DNA of 64,000 nt from Fidelibacterota bacterium (GCA_014382015.1 JACNKN010000060.1:1-64000); one strand, 5' to 3'. Numbered from the stretch's first letter, positions 35,163-45,858 are shown. A program made the numbers and translations. Notes: generated from the letters alone by a model not told the origin.

Positions 35163-37773
35163 AATTATTCCATACCTGTTTCTTCTCTTTTTAATTATAC
35201 CGTCACTACACGCGCAGTCTTCTCCTGAGGATGATTCTGTTCAACTCACATTCCAGAATCTTCCACTTAAAACAGCGCTGGATTCCCTGATTCGAACCTT
35301 TCGTATGAACATTTTGTACCAGGATCGCCACGTAGATGGGTGGGCTGCGTCATTGAATTGTAACCCTTGCTCAAAAGAAAAAAGTCTTGAAAAGTTATTA
35401 AACGGATCGCGTCTTATTTGGAAGCGAAAAAATAATCAATTCGTGATTAGTAAACCTTGGTTTGTCCCCATTGGCCGAAGTCTTTCTGGTATTGTTACTG
35501 ATTCAGAAACCGGCGAACCACTTCCTTATGTTGATGTGTTTATTCAAAACTCATATTGGGGAACCATCACCAACCAGGATGGCTATTTTACCCTTGCGGG
35601 AGTTCCCTTTAAAACCATGGGACTACACATCGCCCATGTGGGATATAAAACTAAAATACATGATTTAAGGGATTCATTCTCTAATGCCCATTTAAAGATT
35701 CAGTTAATATCCACTGTTTTGTCAGGCAATCCTATTCAAGTGGTTGGGAGCCATGATTCATTATTGGATACGGAGTCCAATTCACATCATTCTGTATCCC
35801 CAAGACTGGTAGAACAAGTGCCTGGGTATGGACAAAAGGATGTCATGCGTACCCTCCAACTTTTACCAGGGATTAATGTTGGTAAAGTGAATGATGCGGG
35901 TATTTATATTCGGGGTGGTACACCGAATCAAAACTTAATCATGTTTGATGGTATTACCATGTATCATGTGGATCATATGTTTGGATTTTTCAGTGCATTC
36001 AATCCAGCTGCAATTAAAAATATTCAAGTCTATAAGGGTGGGTTTCCTGCCAAATACGGCGGCAGATTATCCAGCGTCCTTAATTTATCCGGCAAAAATG
36101 GAAATTCAAAGAAACCTGGGTTTTCGTTATATACCAATTTGCTTTCAACCGGCGTCTCATTTGATAGACCCATCTTCAATAGAAAAGGAAACATATTCTT
36201 TTCCGCAAGACGATCTCACATTGATTTATTGAAGTCACCTCTTTATGACCAAATATTCAACTATATCAGCGGGGAAGATATTGGTGGAATAAGTACTGAA
36301 TTGGCTCAAACAGATTCTGTCATTGTTCATAAAAAAGAACCTCGATTTTATTTTTATGACCTCAATACAAAAATAACTTTTATGCCCACACCAAAGGAGG
36401 TGATATCATATAGTCTCTACCGCGGGCAAGATTATTATAATCATTCTTTGGATGAAACAACCATGGGGCTGGATATCAATACAAGATATCGGTTTAAGTT
36501 AGAGGACCAAAACAAATGGGGAAACCTTGGCCAAAGTATGCGATGGGCTCGTCAATGGGATTCGGGTATTTACTCTAATTTGTTTCTTTCAAGTAGTAAA
36601 TATCAAACCGCATATCAATCCACCAGTTCTTATGATGGCCCCTGGGAGGAACCTTTTAAATATCAATTTGGTGAAAAAAACATTGTTAGAGATGTGACCA
36701 TAAAATTAGAAAATGATTGGTCCTATTCATCATCTCATTCGTTGGGATTCGGATTTGGACTGTCGAAATTTGATTCTGAATACACCAGTGAATATGCAGA
36801 CACAACTACTGTTGTTTTAGATAAAACAAATGCACCTCAATATTTTGGATATCTCCAAGACAAATGGACGCCAAATTCCAAACTTAAAATCGTAGGGGGT
36901 CTTCGGGGGAATTATTATAATAAAACGTCACAATTTTATATCGAGCCTCGATTTTCTGGTGTGTATAAAATGTCCGATAAATTCAGTTTGAATGGGGCTG
37001 CCGGTGTGTATTACCAATTCCTGAATCGATTTATCAATGAAAATTCATTAGATGGCGCCAACGATTTTTGGATGGTTTCAGACAATTCCAACCCGCCCGG
37101 AAAATCAAATCACTTCATTCTGGGTGCTCAATGGATTGGGAAACCATTTTCAATTGAAGTTGAAACCTATTATAAATCCTTGAAAAACCTGATTGAATTC
37201 GATCGGTCATCTTCATTTTTGACTGAAGACCCATTTCTAATTGGAAATGGAACCGCATCAGGGATAGATATTTTATTTAAAAAGCACTCGAAAAACCTTC
37301 AATCTTGGCTTTCTCTTTCAACGGGTAAGGTTACATATACATTCCCGGAGATCAATGGGGGAAAATCCTTTTTGGCTGATCATGACAGAACCCATCAAAT
37401 AAAATGGCTTAATATTTATAATTTTGGTCAGTGGAAACTATCCAGTATCTGGACTTATTCAAGTGGCCATCCAAACACACCATTGTCCGCATTTGAAAAG
37501 GTTACCGGTGATTTTGATTTCACCTATTATAGTATTAAACCAGGGTCTAAAAATTCGGAGCGACTTAAACCAAATCATCAATTGAATATTCATGCAAGCC
37601 GATTCATTAAGATTGGTGCGGTCAAAGTAAATATTGAGCTGGGGATAATTAATCTTTATAATTACAAAGGCGTCAGCTATCGGAGATATCAATATTGGGA
37701 ATACCCCATAAAAGTTCGAGACATTTATACAATGCCATTTACCCCAACAATTGGTTTTCAATTGAATTATTAA
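35140..37773 (+). CDS. TonB-dependent receptor with STN and carboxypeptidase-regulatory-like domains
   Basis: About 877 aa. A signal peptide (PYLFLLFLIIPSLHAQ) is followed by an STN domain (VQLTFQNLPLKTALDSLI; about 30-110), a CarboxypepD_reg-like domain (LSGIVTDSETGEPLPYVDV), the plug (MRTLQLLPGINVG, IYIRGGTPNQNLIMFDGI) and a 22-strand-type barrel ending PTIGFQLNY. It is an outer-membrane receptor importing an unknown ligand and signalling through FecR to the ECF sigma. I start at ATG 35140, after GAGAGCAAGG; an ATG at 35128 is the alternative. The frame is intact. Confidence 0.9.
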   Translation: MVKSLSTKIIPYLFLLFLIIPSLHAQSSPEDDSVQLTFQNLPLKTALDSLIRTFRMNILYQDRHVDGWAASLNCNPCSKEKSLEKLLNGSRLIWKRKNNQFVISKPWFVPIGRSLSGIVTDSETGEPLPYVDVFIQNSYWGTITNQDGYFTLAGVPFKTMGLHIAHVGYKTKIHDLRDSFSNAHLKIQLISTVLSGNPIQVVGSHDSLLDTESNSHHSVSPRLVEQVPGYGQKDVMRTLQLLPGINVGKVNDAGIYIRGGTPNQNLIMFDGITMYHVDHMFGFFSAFNPAAIKNIQVYKGGFPAKYGGRLSSVLNLSGKNGNSKKPGFSLYTNLLSTGVSFDRPIFNRKGNIFFSARRSHIDLLKSPLYDQIFNYISGEDIGGISTELAQTDSVIVHKKEPRFYFYDLNTKITFMPTPKEVISYSLYRGQDYYNHSLDETTMGLDINTRYRFKLEDQNKWGNLGQSMRWARQWDSGIYSNLFLSSSKYQTAYQSTSSYDGPWEEPFKYQFGEKNIVRDVTIKLENDWSYSSSHSLGFGFGLSKFDSEYTSEYADTTTVVLDKTNAPQYFGYLQDKWTPNSKLKIVGGLRGNYYNKTSQFYIEPRFSGVYKMSDKFSLNGAAGVYYQFLNRFINENSLDGANDFWMVSDNSNPPGKSNHFILGAQWIGKPFSIEVETYYKSLKNLIEFDRSSSFLTEDPFLIGNGTASGIDILFKKHSKNLQSWLSLSTGKVTYTFPEINGGKSFLADHDRTHQIKWLNIYNFGQWKLSSIWTYSSGHPNTPLSAFEKVTGDFDFTYYSIKPGSKNSERLKPNHQLNIHASRFIKIGAVKVNIELGIINLYNYKGVSYRRYQYWEYPIKVRDIYTMPFTPTIGFQLNY

Positions 37774-37912
37774 TATGGATCATCTAAAGTAAAATTGGTT
37801 GATTTCACTCTATCCTTTTCTAATCTACAGAAACGAACCGACTCAATTAAAATGAGATATTACCGAAGTAAGTTTAATCATTGAATCTCTCATTAAATCC
37901 CTGATGTGACTG

Positions 37913-37942
37913 TACTCACACAGGGTCTTAATTTTGTGAGTA
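37913..37942. promoter_or_regulatory. Inverted repeat upstream of 38052 gene
   Basis: Perfect arms TACTCACA and TGTGAGTA are 14 nt apart in the gap between the receptor and the next gene. It could be a hairpin or an operator; there is no T run. Confidence 0.4.
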
Positions 37943-38051
37943 TAAATGGTTTCTTAACCGTTATTATAATAATCGTAGACACTCTAAACGATTTATTATG
38001 GTGACATCATTAATGTTATTGATTCACAACAAATTAAATGGGAGTTATAAA

Positions 38052-38645
38052 ATGAAAAAAATAATCATTCTTTTTTTGAGTTTAGTTATTGCCACCTCTT
38101 TTCTTATTTCACAAGGCGTGGAAAACTTAACTGACGACCAGAAAATAGAATACAATAAAAGAAAGCTTACCGTAGAAAAGGCTTTAGAAACATCGAATGG
38201 TATGTTAGGATTCCTTGGCATAAAGATTAATACATGGCGTGCATTTAGAGGCCTTACTCACCAAATTGAAAATGAAGAATTTTTTCGAATAACAGGATAT
38301 GACGAAGAAGCCAATGAAGTTAAAAAGACCCTTAAAGATGCAAATAGTAAAGAATTGTTGGGAAAGGGCCTGTCTTTTATATCAGCATTTGGGCATTTTT
38401 ATCAATATTCGGTAGATCCGAATCCTAAGTACGGCCCGAACGGGCCCCTAAACTACAGATATAACCCTACTCTAACCGATATTTTAGGTGTGATGGCTGG
38501 GATTGGGGGTATGTATTTAATGGTTAAAGGTAAATTGATGAAACAAAAACCTGTTGCACCCTATCAATTAGTATCCGATATAGCTGATGAGTATAATAAA
38601 AATCTTATCGCAGTGGTAATACAATCCAACGTATCAACACCATAG
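38052..38645 (+). CDS. Hypothetical exported protein
   Basis: 197 aa with a signal peptide (IILFLSLVIATSFLISQG) and a helical, charged mature region (EEANEVKKTLKDANSK), then a hydrophobic stretch (TDILGVMAGIGGMYLMV). I start at ATG 38052 because GGGAG lies 7 nt upstream; the frame opens at 37998. Family unknown. It follows the TonB receptor with a 278-nt gap and may be separate. Confidence 0.5.
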   Translation: MKKIIILFLSLVIATSFLISQGVENLTDDQKIEYNKRKLTVEKALETSNGMLGFLGIKINTWRAFRGLTHQIENEEFFRITGYDEEANEVKKTLKDANSKELLGKGLSFISAFGHFYQYSVDPNPKYGPNGPLNYRYNPTLTDILGVMAGIGGMYLMVKGKLMKQKPVAPYQLVSDIADEYNKNLIAVVIQSNVSTP

Positions 38646-38674
38646 TCGGGATTAAGGCGGTGATTTATTTATCT

Positions 38675-40030
38675 TTAATATCGATCGTCTAACCCAAAAA
38701 TGGGTTGATTCGTTTTCCACTTTCCCCGGGTAAAATCAGGAATTTTTACCGAAGTACTATTTAATCGAATTGATTTTTCTGATAAGGGTACAATGACACT
38801 CATACTGACTGCATCATATACATCAATTACCGGCGTTTGATTATCTTTTAATGCTTCTACAAATGCCCGAACCACAAAGAAGTCCATACCGCCATGACCG
38901 GCACCAGAGGCTTGATCCTCAAACTTTTTCCATAACGGGTGGTCATATTCTTTCATATAAGCTTCGTCTGATTCCCATCGATGAGATTTGGGACTTTTTC
39001 CCTCGATATAAATCGAATTGTTGTCCTTCATCCACAACCCCTGGGTCCCTTGCACACGAAAGTTTAGAGAGTAAGGTCTTGGCGAATTGGTATCATGACT
39101 GAGCATAATGGTTTGGCCATTTGCACACTTGATGACTGTGGTCACTACATCGCCTAATTTAAAATCCACCTTTGCATTGGGATGATCTGCACCCCCATTT
39201 TCCACAATATATTTATGAAGGCCACGAGATTGAGTTGCTGTGGATGTAAGGTGAACCATACGGTTTCCTCTGTTGATATCCAACATGGGACTCACCGGTC
39301 CTAATCCATGAGTTGGATATAAATCCGCATTCCGATCCACAGAATGCTGGGTTCGCCAAGCTGCTTCAGAAAATGCCTTCTCTCCAAACTCCACACCGCC
39401 GCCATAGGCCTCTTTGCCATCATTAAATTTTACATGACGGAGATCATGTTGATAGCCGCCCTGGCAATGAAGGAGTTCACCAAACAATCCTTGCCTTACC
39501 ATATAGAGGACGGCCATGATATCCCGGCGGTAATTTACATTTTCCATAATCATACAGAGTTTGCCGGTCTTTTCCGATGTATTTACCAAATCCCAACATT
39601 GATTCACAGTCAAAGCAGCGGGCACTTCTGTGCCTACATGAATGTTATTCTCCATAGCAGCCATGGCCATGGGATGGTGCCATTCCCAGGGGGTGGCTAT
39701 ATAGACCCCATCCAAATCTTCTTTCTCCACCATGTTTCGAAAATCTTCGGGACCATCTTTATATATTTTTGGTGCCGGTCGGCCTTGCTTTGCAAATACT
39801 TTTAGTACCATTTCTATCATTCGATCATCAATATCGCAAATGACAGGTATATCTACATTAGGACGGTTAAGCAACAATCGGGTCATTCCCTGGCCCCTAA
39901 ACCCAGTTCCAATAATTCCAACCTGAAGTTTGCTTGATGATGACCCAAATAACGATGTTGGTAGTATGGATGCGGCCACGCCGGCTACAGCAGTGGTTTT
40001 AATAAAATCTCTTCTATTCATTTTTGACAT
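38675..40030 (-). CDS. Gfo/Idh/MocA-family oxidoreductase with Tat signal
   Basis: About 451 aa. The N-terminus MNRRDFIKTTAVAGVAASIL is a Tat signal. The NAD(P)-binding Rossmann fold follows (VGIIGTGFRGQGM), then DGVYIATPWEWHHPMA, a hallmark of the Gfo/Idh/MocA family, and HVGTEVPAAL. This group includes glycoside-processing dehydrogenases of the Tat-exported type found in many environmental bacteria. Substrate unknown. I start at ATG 40030 rather than upstream; 40021 is also possible. Confidence 0.88.
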   Translation of the reverse strand: MSKMNRRDFIKTTAVAGVAASILPTSLFGSSSSKLQVGIIGTGFRGQGMTRLLLNRPNVDIPVICDIDDRMIEMVLKVFAKQGRPAPKIYKDGPEDFRNMVEKEDLDGVYIATPWEWHHPMAMAAMENNIHVGTEVPAALTVNQCWDLVNTSEKTGKLCMIMENVNYRRDIMAVLYMVRQGLFGELLHCQGGYQHDLRHVKFNDGKEAYGGGVEFGEKAFSEAAWRTQHSVDRNADLYPTHGLGPVSPMLDINRGNRMVHLTSTATQSRGLHKYIVENGGADHPNAKVDFKLGDVVTTVIKCANGQTIMLSHDTNSPRPYSLNFRVQGTQGLWMKDNNSIYIEGKSPKSHRWESDEAYMKEYDHPLWKKFEDQASGAGHGGMDFFVVRAFVEALKDNQTPVIDVYDAVSMSVIVPLSEKSIRLNSTSVKIPDFTRGKWKTNQPIFGLDDRY

Positions 40031-40143
40031 TGTATTATTTCTCACTATTGTTTTAATGAAGATTAAAATATTAAACTTATGACTCATCTTAAATTATTTT
40101 AAGATCACCAAGATTCAAACAAATTAACTCAATGGTCAAATAA

Positions 40144-41136
40144 ATGAAAAAACAAACTATTCCTATATTATTAATTTTATCTCTTTTGACCACTTCATGT
40201 GAGGTACAGTCTTTAGACGTCCAGGGTCACCGGGGAGCACGTGGACTACGACCGGAGAATATGCTATCCGGTTTTGAATACGCCATGGATCTCAATGTAA
40301 CTACAATCGAATTGGATGTGGCTGTAACACGGGACAGGCACGTTGTCGTAACCCATAATCCTTATGTCCATATAAAACTCTGTCTCAATAAGGATGGATC
40401 TTCCATTCGTCCTGATACACTTGGACTCGGCCCTTTTATTAGAGATTTAACTTTAGCAGAAGTTCTGACCTATGATTGCGGCAGTTTAAACCCGGATCCA
40501 TCCCGGTTTTCTGAACCGCCTAGAATCAATATTCCCGGTGAAAGAATGCCAACCCTTATTGACCTTTTTGATTTGATTCGCGAAAAAGGCAGTCAGGTCA
40601 ACCTGAATATTGAAATGAAGATTGATCCCCGTTACGATATTACAATCCCCGAACATGAATTTGTTAAAACTGTAGTTGATGTTGTGCAGAAAAGTGGGAT
40701 GAAAAATCGAATCAATCTTCAATCCTTTAATTGGCGGACACTGGAAATAGCCAAAAATATTGATCCGGAAATCAAGACAGCCGGGTTATTAGGGGAAAAT
40801 TCATTTAAATCAATCAGTGATTCAGTTCCAAGCCCATGGTTGAATGGCATCAATTTTGAAGACGCCGGTGGATCTGCCCTTGATATATTGAATGAAGCAA
40901 AATCATTTATTGATATTTTTTCACCTGCATGGCGTTTGGTGGTTCCAGGAGATTCACTCTATCTGAACAGCACAGTTCAGGAAATTCAAAATGCCGGTTT
41001 CCCGGTGATTCCCTGGACGGTTAATCAACAAAAAGAAATGGCAACATTAATTGATCTGGGTGTCGATGGAATTATTACCGATTATCCTGACAGCCTCATT
41101 TTTTTGTTGGATGAGTTGGGGATAAACGTTCGTTAA
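40144..41136 (+). CDS. Glycerophosphodiester phosphodiesterase lipoprotein
   Basis: 330 aa with lipoprotein signal ending TTSC. The GDPD TIM-barrel motifs are visible: GHRGARGLRPENMLSGF (catalytic His and Arg, Glu), IELDVAVTRDRHVVVTHNP (metal-binding Glu, Asp and His), INLQSFNW and VIPWTVN, DGIITDYPD. It cleaves glycerophosphodiesters to glycerol-3-phosphate, at the cell surface or in the periplasm. Confidence 0.9.
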   Translation: MKKQTIPILLILSLLTTSCEVQSLDVQGHRGARGLRPENMLSGFEYAMDLNVTTIELDVAVTRDRHVVVTHNPYVHIKLCLNKDGSSIRPDTLGLGPFIRDLTLAEVLTYDCGSLNPDPSRFSEPPRINIPGERMPTLIDLFDLIREKGSQVNLNIEMKIDPRYDITIPEHEFVKTVVDVVQKSGMKNRINLQSFNWRTLEIAKNIDPEIKTAGLLGENSFKSISDSVPSPWLNGINFEDAGGSALDILNEAKSFIDIFSPAWRLVVPGDSLYLNSTVQEIQNAGFPVIPWTVNQQKEMATLIDLGVDGIITDYPDSLIFLLDELGINVR

Positions 41137-41149
41137 ATCGGTTGAAATT

Positions 41150-43255
41150 CTAATATAATTTTTCAATAATAAGCTTTTGGCTGCTTCTGTTTTTTGTCAC
41201 AACTAATTGGCTTGTTTCTCTATCCAACTGAATCAATTTATCCGAATGATTAAATATTTTGCCCACAACAGCATGCGTAGAATATAATCCTCCCAGCCAT
41301 TTTCTTTTATCGCTGATATATAGGAGGTCCCCTTCCACCCCTTCCAAATCCATCGCCAATGCATTCGAAATATCTACCAACGGCAGATTCCCCGTTCCTG
41401 TAATGACGGGATTACGATTCATGATCTCAGCCATTGCCATTGATTTTTTACTGGCATTTTCTTTTCCCGAAGAACCCTTATACAGAATAATCGCATCTTT
41501 CACCGTACCCCAGACCAATCCTTTCTGTCGTATCTCTAATTCCGGCTTTGTAAAAACAGTGACCCCAATTCCAATAGCTGCACTTATAGAAATACCATAG
41601 AAAGCACGCATAAATTTGAATTGTTTCATGCCATCAAAAATGCCATCTCCCACATCCACCATGGGAACACCATGGGCAAAAGGAATAATCACTTGAGGAA
41701 CAAATAGAGAAAAAACAATGGCACCCATACCTCCCACCAATGTGAAAAGGGCTGCTTTTCGAGTAAACCGTTTCCAAAATACGCTGAATAGTAATGCAAT
41801 CACCAATGGAGGCGTTACAGCCGCCGTAAACGCACCATGGGCTGCATAAATCGTTTTGAATGACATAAAAACAGGAACCAATAAAATCCCCAATATGGTG
41901 ACAGATACTGAACTAATCCTGGCCATTTTGAGTAATTGCTTTTCATTGGCTTTGGGATTCATGGGGCGATACACATCATTTACCACAATGGCCGCAACAG
42001 CGGTAATCAATGTATCCACCGTGGACATGAGTGCGGCGGTCATGGTGGCCAAAATCAACCCGAATACGCCGGGGCGACTTAGAAAATCTGATGCAATGAA
42101 AAAAGCTTCATCCGCTTGGATGTCACCGGGAAGAATGCCTCCATGAACCAAGGCTTTTGCCACCCAGCCACCAGAAGCAACCACACAGGCTGCAATAGGC
42201 ATGAGTACCAAGATAACCGTAAAAATAGCTTTCCGGCCATCCTGAAGGGATTTCGTGGATAAAAACCGCATGATTATACCTTGGTTCAAAAAATAAAACA
42301 TGGCTGTATTGGCAATCCCATCCTGCCAAAATATCCCCACACTGGGGAAGGAAGGATCTTCATTAAAATTGGGAAACGGTAACTTATGCGCTCTGGGCAA
42401 ATGCTGCCAAAACTCTTCCAACCCTCCCAGATAATTAATTCCCAAAAATAGAATCATTATTCCTGTCCCCAATAACATGAGTCCTTGAAATAAATCAGTC
42501 ATGATTACACTGGTTTGTCCCCCAGCTGTCACATAAATGGCAGAAATCGATGCTACCAGAATTGCGGCAGTAAATATGGGCCATCCCAGGAGGATATTCA
42601 ATACCTTCCCCATGGTGAAGAGGTTTACACCCACATATCCAATGAGGTAAATCAAAATAAAAGCGGTGACCCATTTTCGAACGGTTCGATCGAATCTTCG
42701 TTCAAAATATTCCGGGATGGATGTAATCCGAGAAAAGTATAAAATGGGCAACCACCCAAAAAGTAAAAGCGGCAACCAAATCCAATCATTCAAATAGGTT
42801 TGGCTACTTCCAATTCCGTAGGTATAGGCTACACGACTGTATTTTACAAAACTATAAGAACCCACCGTTGTGGCAATCAAACTAAACGTAATGAGCCACC
42901 AAGAAAATCGCTGACCCCCAAAGAAAAAATCTTTGACCGTTTTTTGTCGTCTACCGAAATAGGTTCCAATGATTAAAATGAGTAAAAAGTAAAATACCAT
43001 AATACCATAATCAATGGGTGCCCCAAGGGTAGGACTTCTTTCAGGATTACCATAGAAGGGAACGGGTGGTCCTGTTGAGAAATTTCCAAATTGCAAATAC
43101 CCCTGAAGTACAAAATAAAAGAAAAGAGGAATCATTACGAAAAGCAGGTTTCGCAACCCATTCCCAGTTGCACTTAGGTATCCCTGGCGGTATGCGAAGA
43201 TTAACCCAGTGGTAAAAACGATACCACCTATTATGAATTGATATGAAAACATCAT
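41150..43255 (-). CDS. Sodium:solute symporter (SSS family), long form
   Basis: 701 aa, at least 14 hydrophobic segments. IGTYFGRRQKTVKDFFFGGQRFSWWL is here split; the pattern FFFGGQRFSWW and later VTAGGQTSVIMTDLFQG are SSS hallmarks. It carries an N-terminal extra helix and a C-terminal cytoplasmic extension of about 130 aa (EIMNRNPVITGTG) not typical of short SSS proteins. It is a paralogue of the symporter at 29857. Substrate unknown. Confidence 0.85.
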   Translation of the reverse strand: MMFSYQFIIGGIVFTTGLIFAYRQGYLSATGNGLRNLLFVMIPLFFYFVLQGYLQFGNFSTGPPVPFYGNPERSPTLGAPIDYGIMVFYFLLILIIGTYFGRRQKTVKDFFFGGQRFSWWLITFSLIATTVGSYSFVKYSRVAYTYGIGSSQTYLNDWIWLPLLLFGWLPILYFSRITSIPEYFERRFDRTVRKWVTAFILIYLIGYVGVNLFTMGKVLNILLGWPIFTAAILVASISAIYVTAGGQTSVIMTDLFQGLMLLGTGIMILFLGINYLGGLEEFWQHLPRAHKLPFPNFNEDPSFPSVGIFWQDGIANTAMFYFLNQGIIMRFLSTKSLQDGRKAIFTVILVLMPIAACVVASGGWVAKALVHGGILPGDIQADEAFFIASDFLSRPGVFGLILATMTAALMSTVDTLITAVAAIVVNDVYRPMNPKANEKQLLKMARISSVSVTILGILLVPVFMSFKTIYAAHGAFTAAVTPPLVIALLFSVFWKRFTRKAALFTLVGGMGAIVFSLFVPQVIIPFAHGVPMVDVGDGIFDGMKQFKFMRAFYGISISAAIGIGVTVFTKPELEIRQKGLVWGTVKDAIILYKGSSGKENASKKSMAMAEIMNRNPVITGTGNLPLVDISNALAMDLEGVEGDLLYISDKRKWLGGLYSTHAVVGKIFNHSDKLIQLDRETSQLVVTKNRSSQKLIIEKLY

Positions 43256-43349
43256 GATTATTTTATCAGTCGTAAGTTGAAAATTAACAATTGTGACTCA
43301 TACAATTACGCAACTGATTTCAATATTGACAAAAAGAGCCCCTATAAAT

Positions 43350-43466
43350 CCCCCTTTCCAAAGGGGGCATGGGGGATATCAATAATATTGATGCTCTTTG
43401 AGGGGTTTTTGAGCAGGACGACTCCGGTATGGTCATTCTTCCCTACGGGGCAGGCACGTCCTGCTC
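43350..43466. repeat. Palindromes in the 43256-43623 gap
   Basis: The 368-nt gap holds no gene. It contains CCCCCTTT/AAAGGGGG (43350-43357 and 43360-43367) and a longer spaced pair, GAGCAGGACG at 43411 and CGTCCTGCTC at 43457, with CTCCGGTATG repeated inside. The sequence is GC-richer than its surroundings and looks like dispersed repeats rather than a transposon; no transposase is present. Confidence 0.5.
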
Positions 43467-43623
43467 CGGTATGTGGGAGAAATAGGATAGAAAGACATTT
43501 ATATTATCCCCAGCCTACATTTCATTACGGCGGGCCCGTCTACTTTCAATAAATTGAAATACGAATCGGGCAGGCCCGTCATCAAGATGCCGGGTAGGCA
43601 AGCTTTGACAAGGGAGATTTTTT

Positions 43624-44886
43624 TTAATTTACGGATGAAATAAAATCACCGAGACGCTGAACCATGGCTTTAAATCGAGGATGATGATCCTGGATAAAGG
43701 AATTGGGATTTGGATTTTGTTGATAGGCTCGTACCAGCGTTGCCGCCGCTTCATCACTTTCTGCATCGATATAACTGGTGGCCAATCGAACCGCATATTG
43801 GTCAGGATTATCTAAAAATTCAGATCCTCCTAAAACAGCTATTTCATATTTCTCTAATAAATGGAGACTTAATTCATGATCAGAGTGAACCCCTTTTGAT
43901 TTTAAAGATTCCGCCCATGGCATAAAGTTGGGATACAAATAAAATGCACCTTGAGGAGATGCACAGGGAATACCCATATCAGCCATTTGATTGTATAAAT
44001 ATTGCGTCCGTATTTGGTGCATGGCGCCGCATGTATGGATATAATTTTTAATTTCAGAAGAATCTTCATAAGCGGTGATAGATGCATATTGTATAGGTGC
44101 TGGCACGCAAGACCATATTGAACCGGCAATATGACGAAAACCATCAATAATTTGATTCCCAATTTCACCCTCCGGAACAACTGCAACACCCATTCGCCAG
44201 CCGCCCAATGACAATATTTTACTCAACCCACCCAAAACGACGGTGCCTTCTGGATAATATTGCGCAGGTGTTGTATGGGTAAATCCATCATGGGTTAACA
44301 GACTGTATATCTCATCGCTTAGAATGACAATATCATTCTTTCGGCAGTATTCAGCCACAGCTTTAATATTCTCTTTTGATAAAATTGTCCCCGTTGGGTT
44401 GTTTGGATTGGTGAGAACCAACATACACGGTCCCGGGGTCGCTTGGGCACGGGCCTTGGCTAAGGCATCAATGGACACTTGAAACCCGTTTCCACGATCT
44501 AAATCAAATGTTATAACCTGACGGTTATTCAGTTCTGCATGGTCTTTATATGAAACCCAGGCTGGTACGGGTAATATCACATCTCCCGGCAAGGAATGTA
44601 TGACCGCATATAATAAGGACTTACTCCCCACACCGACAATTATCTGGTTTTCATTTGATGTCAAATTAAAATGCTGATTATAGAATTTAGAAACCTGTTG
44701 GCGTAAATCTTTGATCCCCTGAATGGGAACATAACTATGTTTACTGGCACTTTTTTCAAGTGCATCGGCCATGACTGGGTGAACGGGAAACCGGGATTCT
44801 CCAAACCCAAAATGGTAAACATTTTTACCTGCTTCCCACATAGAATTGACTTTCTCATTCATGACTAATGTTGCAGATCCGTACAT
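43624..44886 (-). CDS. PLP-dependent class I/II aminotransferase
   Basis: 420 aa fold-type I aminotransferase: TNPNNPTGTILSKENI, the PLP-lysine region LGGLSKILSLGGWRMGV, DEIYSLL, and the C-terminal RLATSYI arginine. The group includes aspartate and related aminotransferases. The adjacent LysR gene, 3 nt upstream, is probably its regulator. Substrate unknown. Confidence 0.88.
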   Translation of the reverse strand: MYGSATLVMNEKVNSMWEAGKNVYHFGFGESRFPVHPVMADALEKSASKHSYVPIQGIKDLRQQVSKFYNQHFNLTSNENQIIVGVGSKSLLYAVIHSLPGDVILPVPAWVSYKDHAELNNRQVITFDLDRGNGFQVSIDALAKARAQATPGPCMLVLTNPNNPTGTILSKENIKAVAEYCRKNDIVILSDEIYSLLTHDGFTHTTPAQYYPEGTVVLGGLSKILSLGGWRMGVAVVPEGEIGNQIIDGFRHIAGSIWSCVPAPIQYASITAYEDSSEIKNYIHTCGAMHQIRTQYLYNQMADMGIPCASPQGAFYLYPNFMPWAESLKSKGVHSDHELSLHLLEKYEIAVLGGSEFLDNPDQYAVRLATSYIDAESDEAAATLVRAYQQNPNPNSFIQDHHPRFKAMVQRLGDFISSVN

Positions 44887-44889
44887 AAT

Positions 44890-45774
44890 TTATTTCTTTC
44901 TCTGAGAATGTTTTTTGACTAAATCGAGTAAAATCTGGTACATAGTTTTCACTAAGTGGGATTGGGGATTATTTATCTTTTCTATCAAACCAATCGTCCG
45001 GATAACCGGTTTTTTACCAAATGGTATCACGCGAATATGCTTTGGAAATGGTTCAGCAATATCTCTCTGGGGAACAACTGATACACCCAATCCATGAGCC
45101 ACCATCTGGGATACGGCTTCGAGTGAATCCATTTCCATACTGGTCTTCACTTTTATTCCCCGCTCGCGCAAGTGTTCTTCTGTCAATCTCCCCTCCCAGG
45201 ATAATCGCTGAAATCGAATGAAAGGCAATGACTCCAATATTTCTCTATCCAATTTCCCTTTTGCATTCTCCGGTGCGATAACAACCATTTTTTCATGAAC
45301 AAAAGGATGCCAACTTAATCCAGGCAAGAGTTGTTTAGGTTCGTTGACAATAGCCGCAGCAATAAGACCCCGATTCACTTTCTGGGATAAATCTATCGAG
45401 AAACCACTGATTATATTTACATTGAAATTGGGATGAGATTCCCGTAAAACGACTAACGCTTCCGGAAGTAATCCGGATTGAATAGTGGGAATTGTACCCA
45501 ACTGAAGCGCACCGGTTAACTGTTCAGATAAGTTTTCATTTAAATCTGAACACATTTTCAGGATTTCACGTGCGTGGCGTCCAAATTCCAATCCTTTGAG
45601 TGTAGGCGTTGGGGGTCGAGTGACTCGGTCAAACAATTCTACGCCCAATTCTTTTTCCAGCATTTTTATCTTAATACTAATGGCAGATTGAGTTAGTCCA
45701 ATCGCTTCACCAGCTGCTGTGAATCCACCATGATTTAAAACAGCAACTAATGTTTCAAGTTGTCGAAGTTCCAT
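44890..45774 (-). CDS. LysR-family transcriptional regulator
   Basis: 294 aa: N-terminal winged helix (MELRQLETLVAVLNHGGFTA, then AIGLTQSAISIKIKMLE), and a ligand-binding domain ending FGKKPVIRTIGLIEK. The typical substrate-binding domain is present from residue 90. It lies immediately upstream of the aminotransferase on the same strand and may sense its substrate. Confidence 0.92.
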   Translation of the reverse strand: MELRQLETLVAVLNHGGFTAAGEAIGLTQSAISIKIKMLEKELGVELFDRVTRPPTPTLKGLEFGRHAREILKMCSDLNENLSEQLTGALQLGTIPTIQSGLLPEALVVLRESHPNFNVNIISGFSIDLSQKVNRGLIAAAIVNEPKQLLPGLSWHPFVHEKMVVIAPENAKGKLDREILESLPFIRFQRLSWEGRLTEEHLRERGIKVKTSMEMDSLEAVSQMVAHGLGVSVVPQRDIAEPFPKHIRVIPFGKKPVIRTIGLIEKINNPQSHLVKTMYQILLDLVKKHSQRKK

Positions 45775-45858
45775 TTTTACATCTGAATATGAGTATTTTA
45801 TTAAAATCTATTACGATGATCATTCACCATCCCTATCATATGTCCGTCCCTAATTAAA

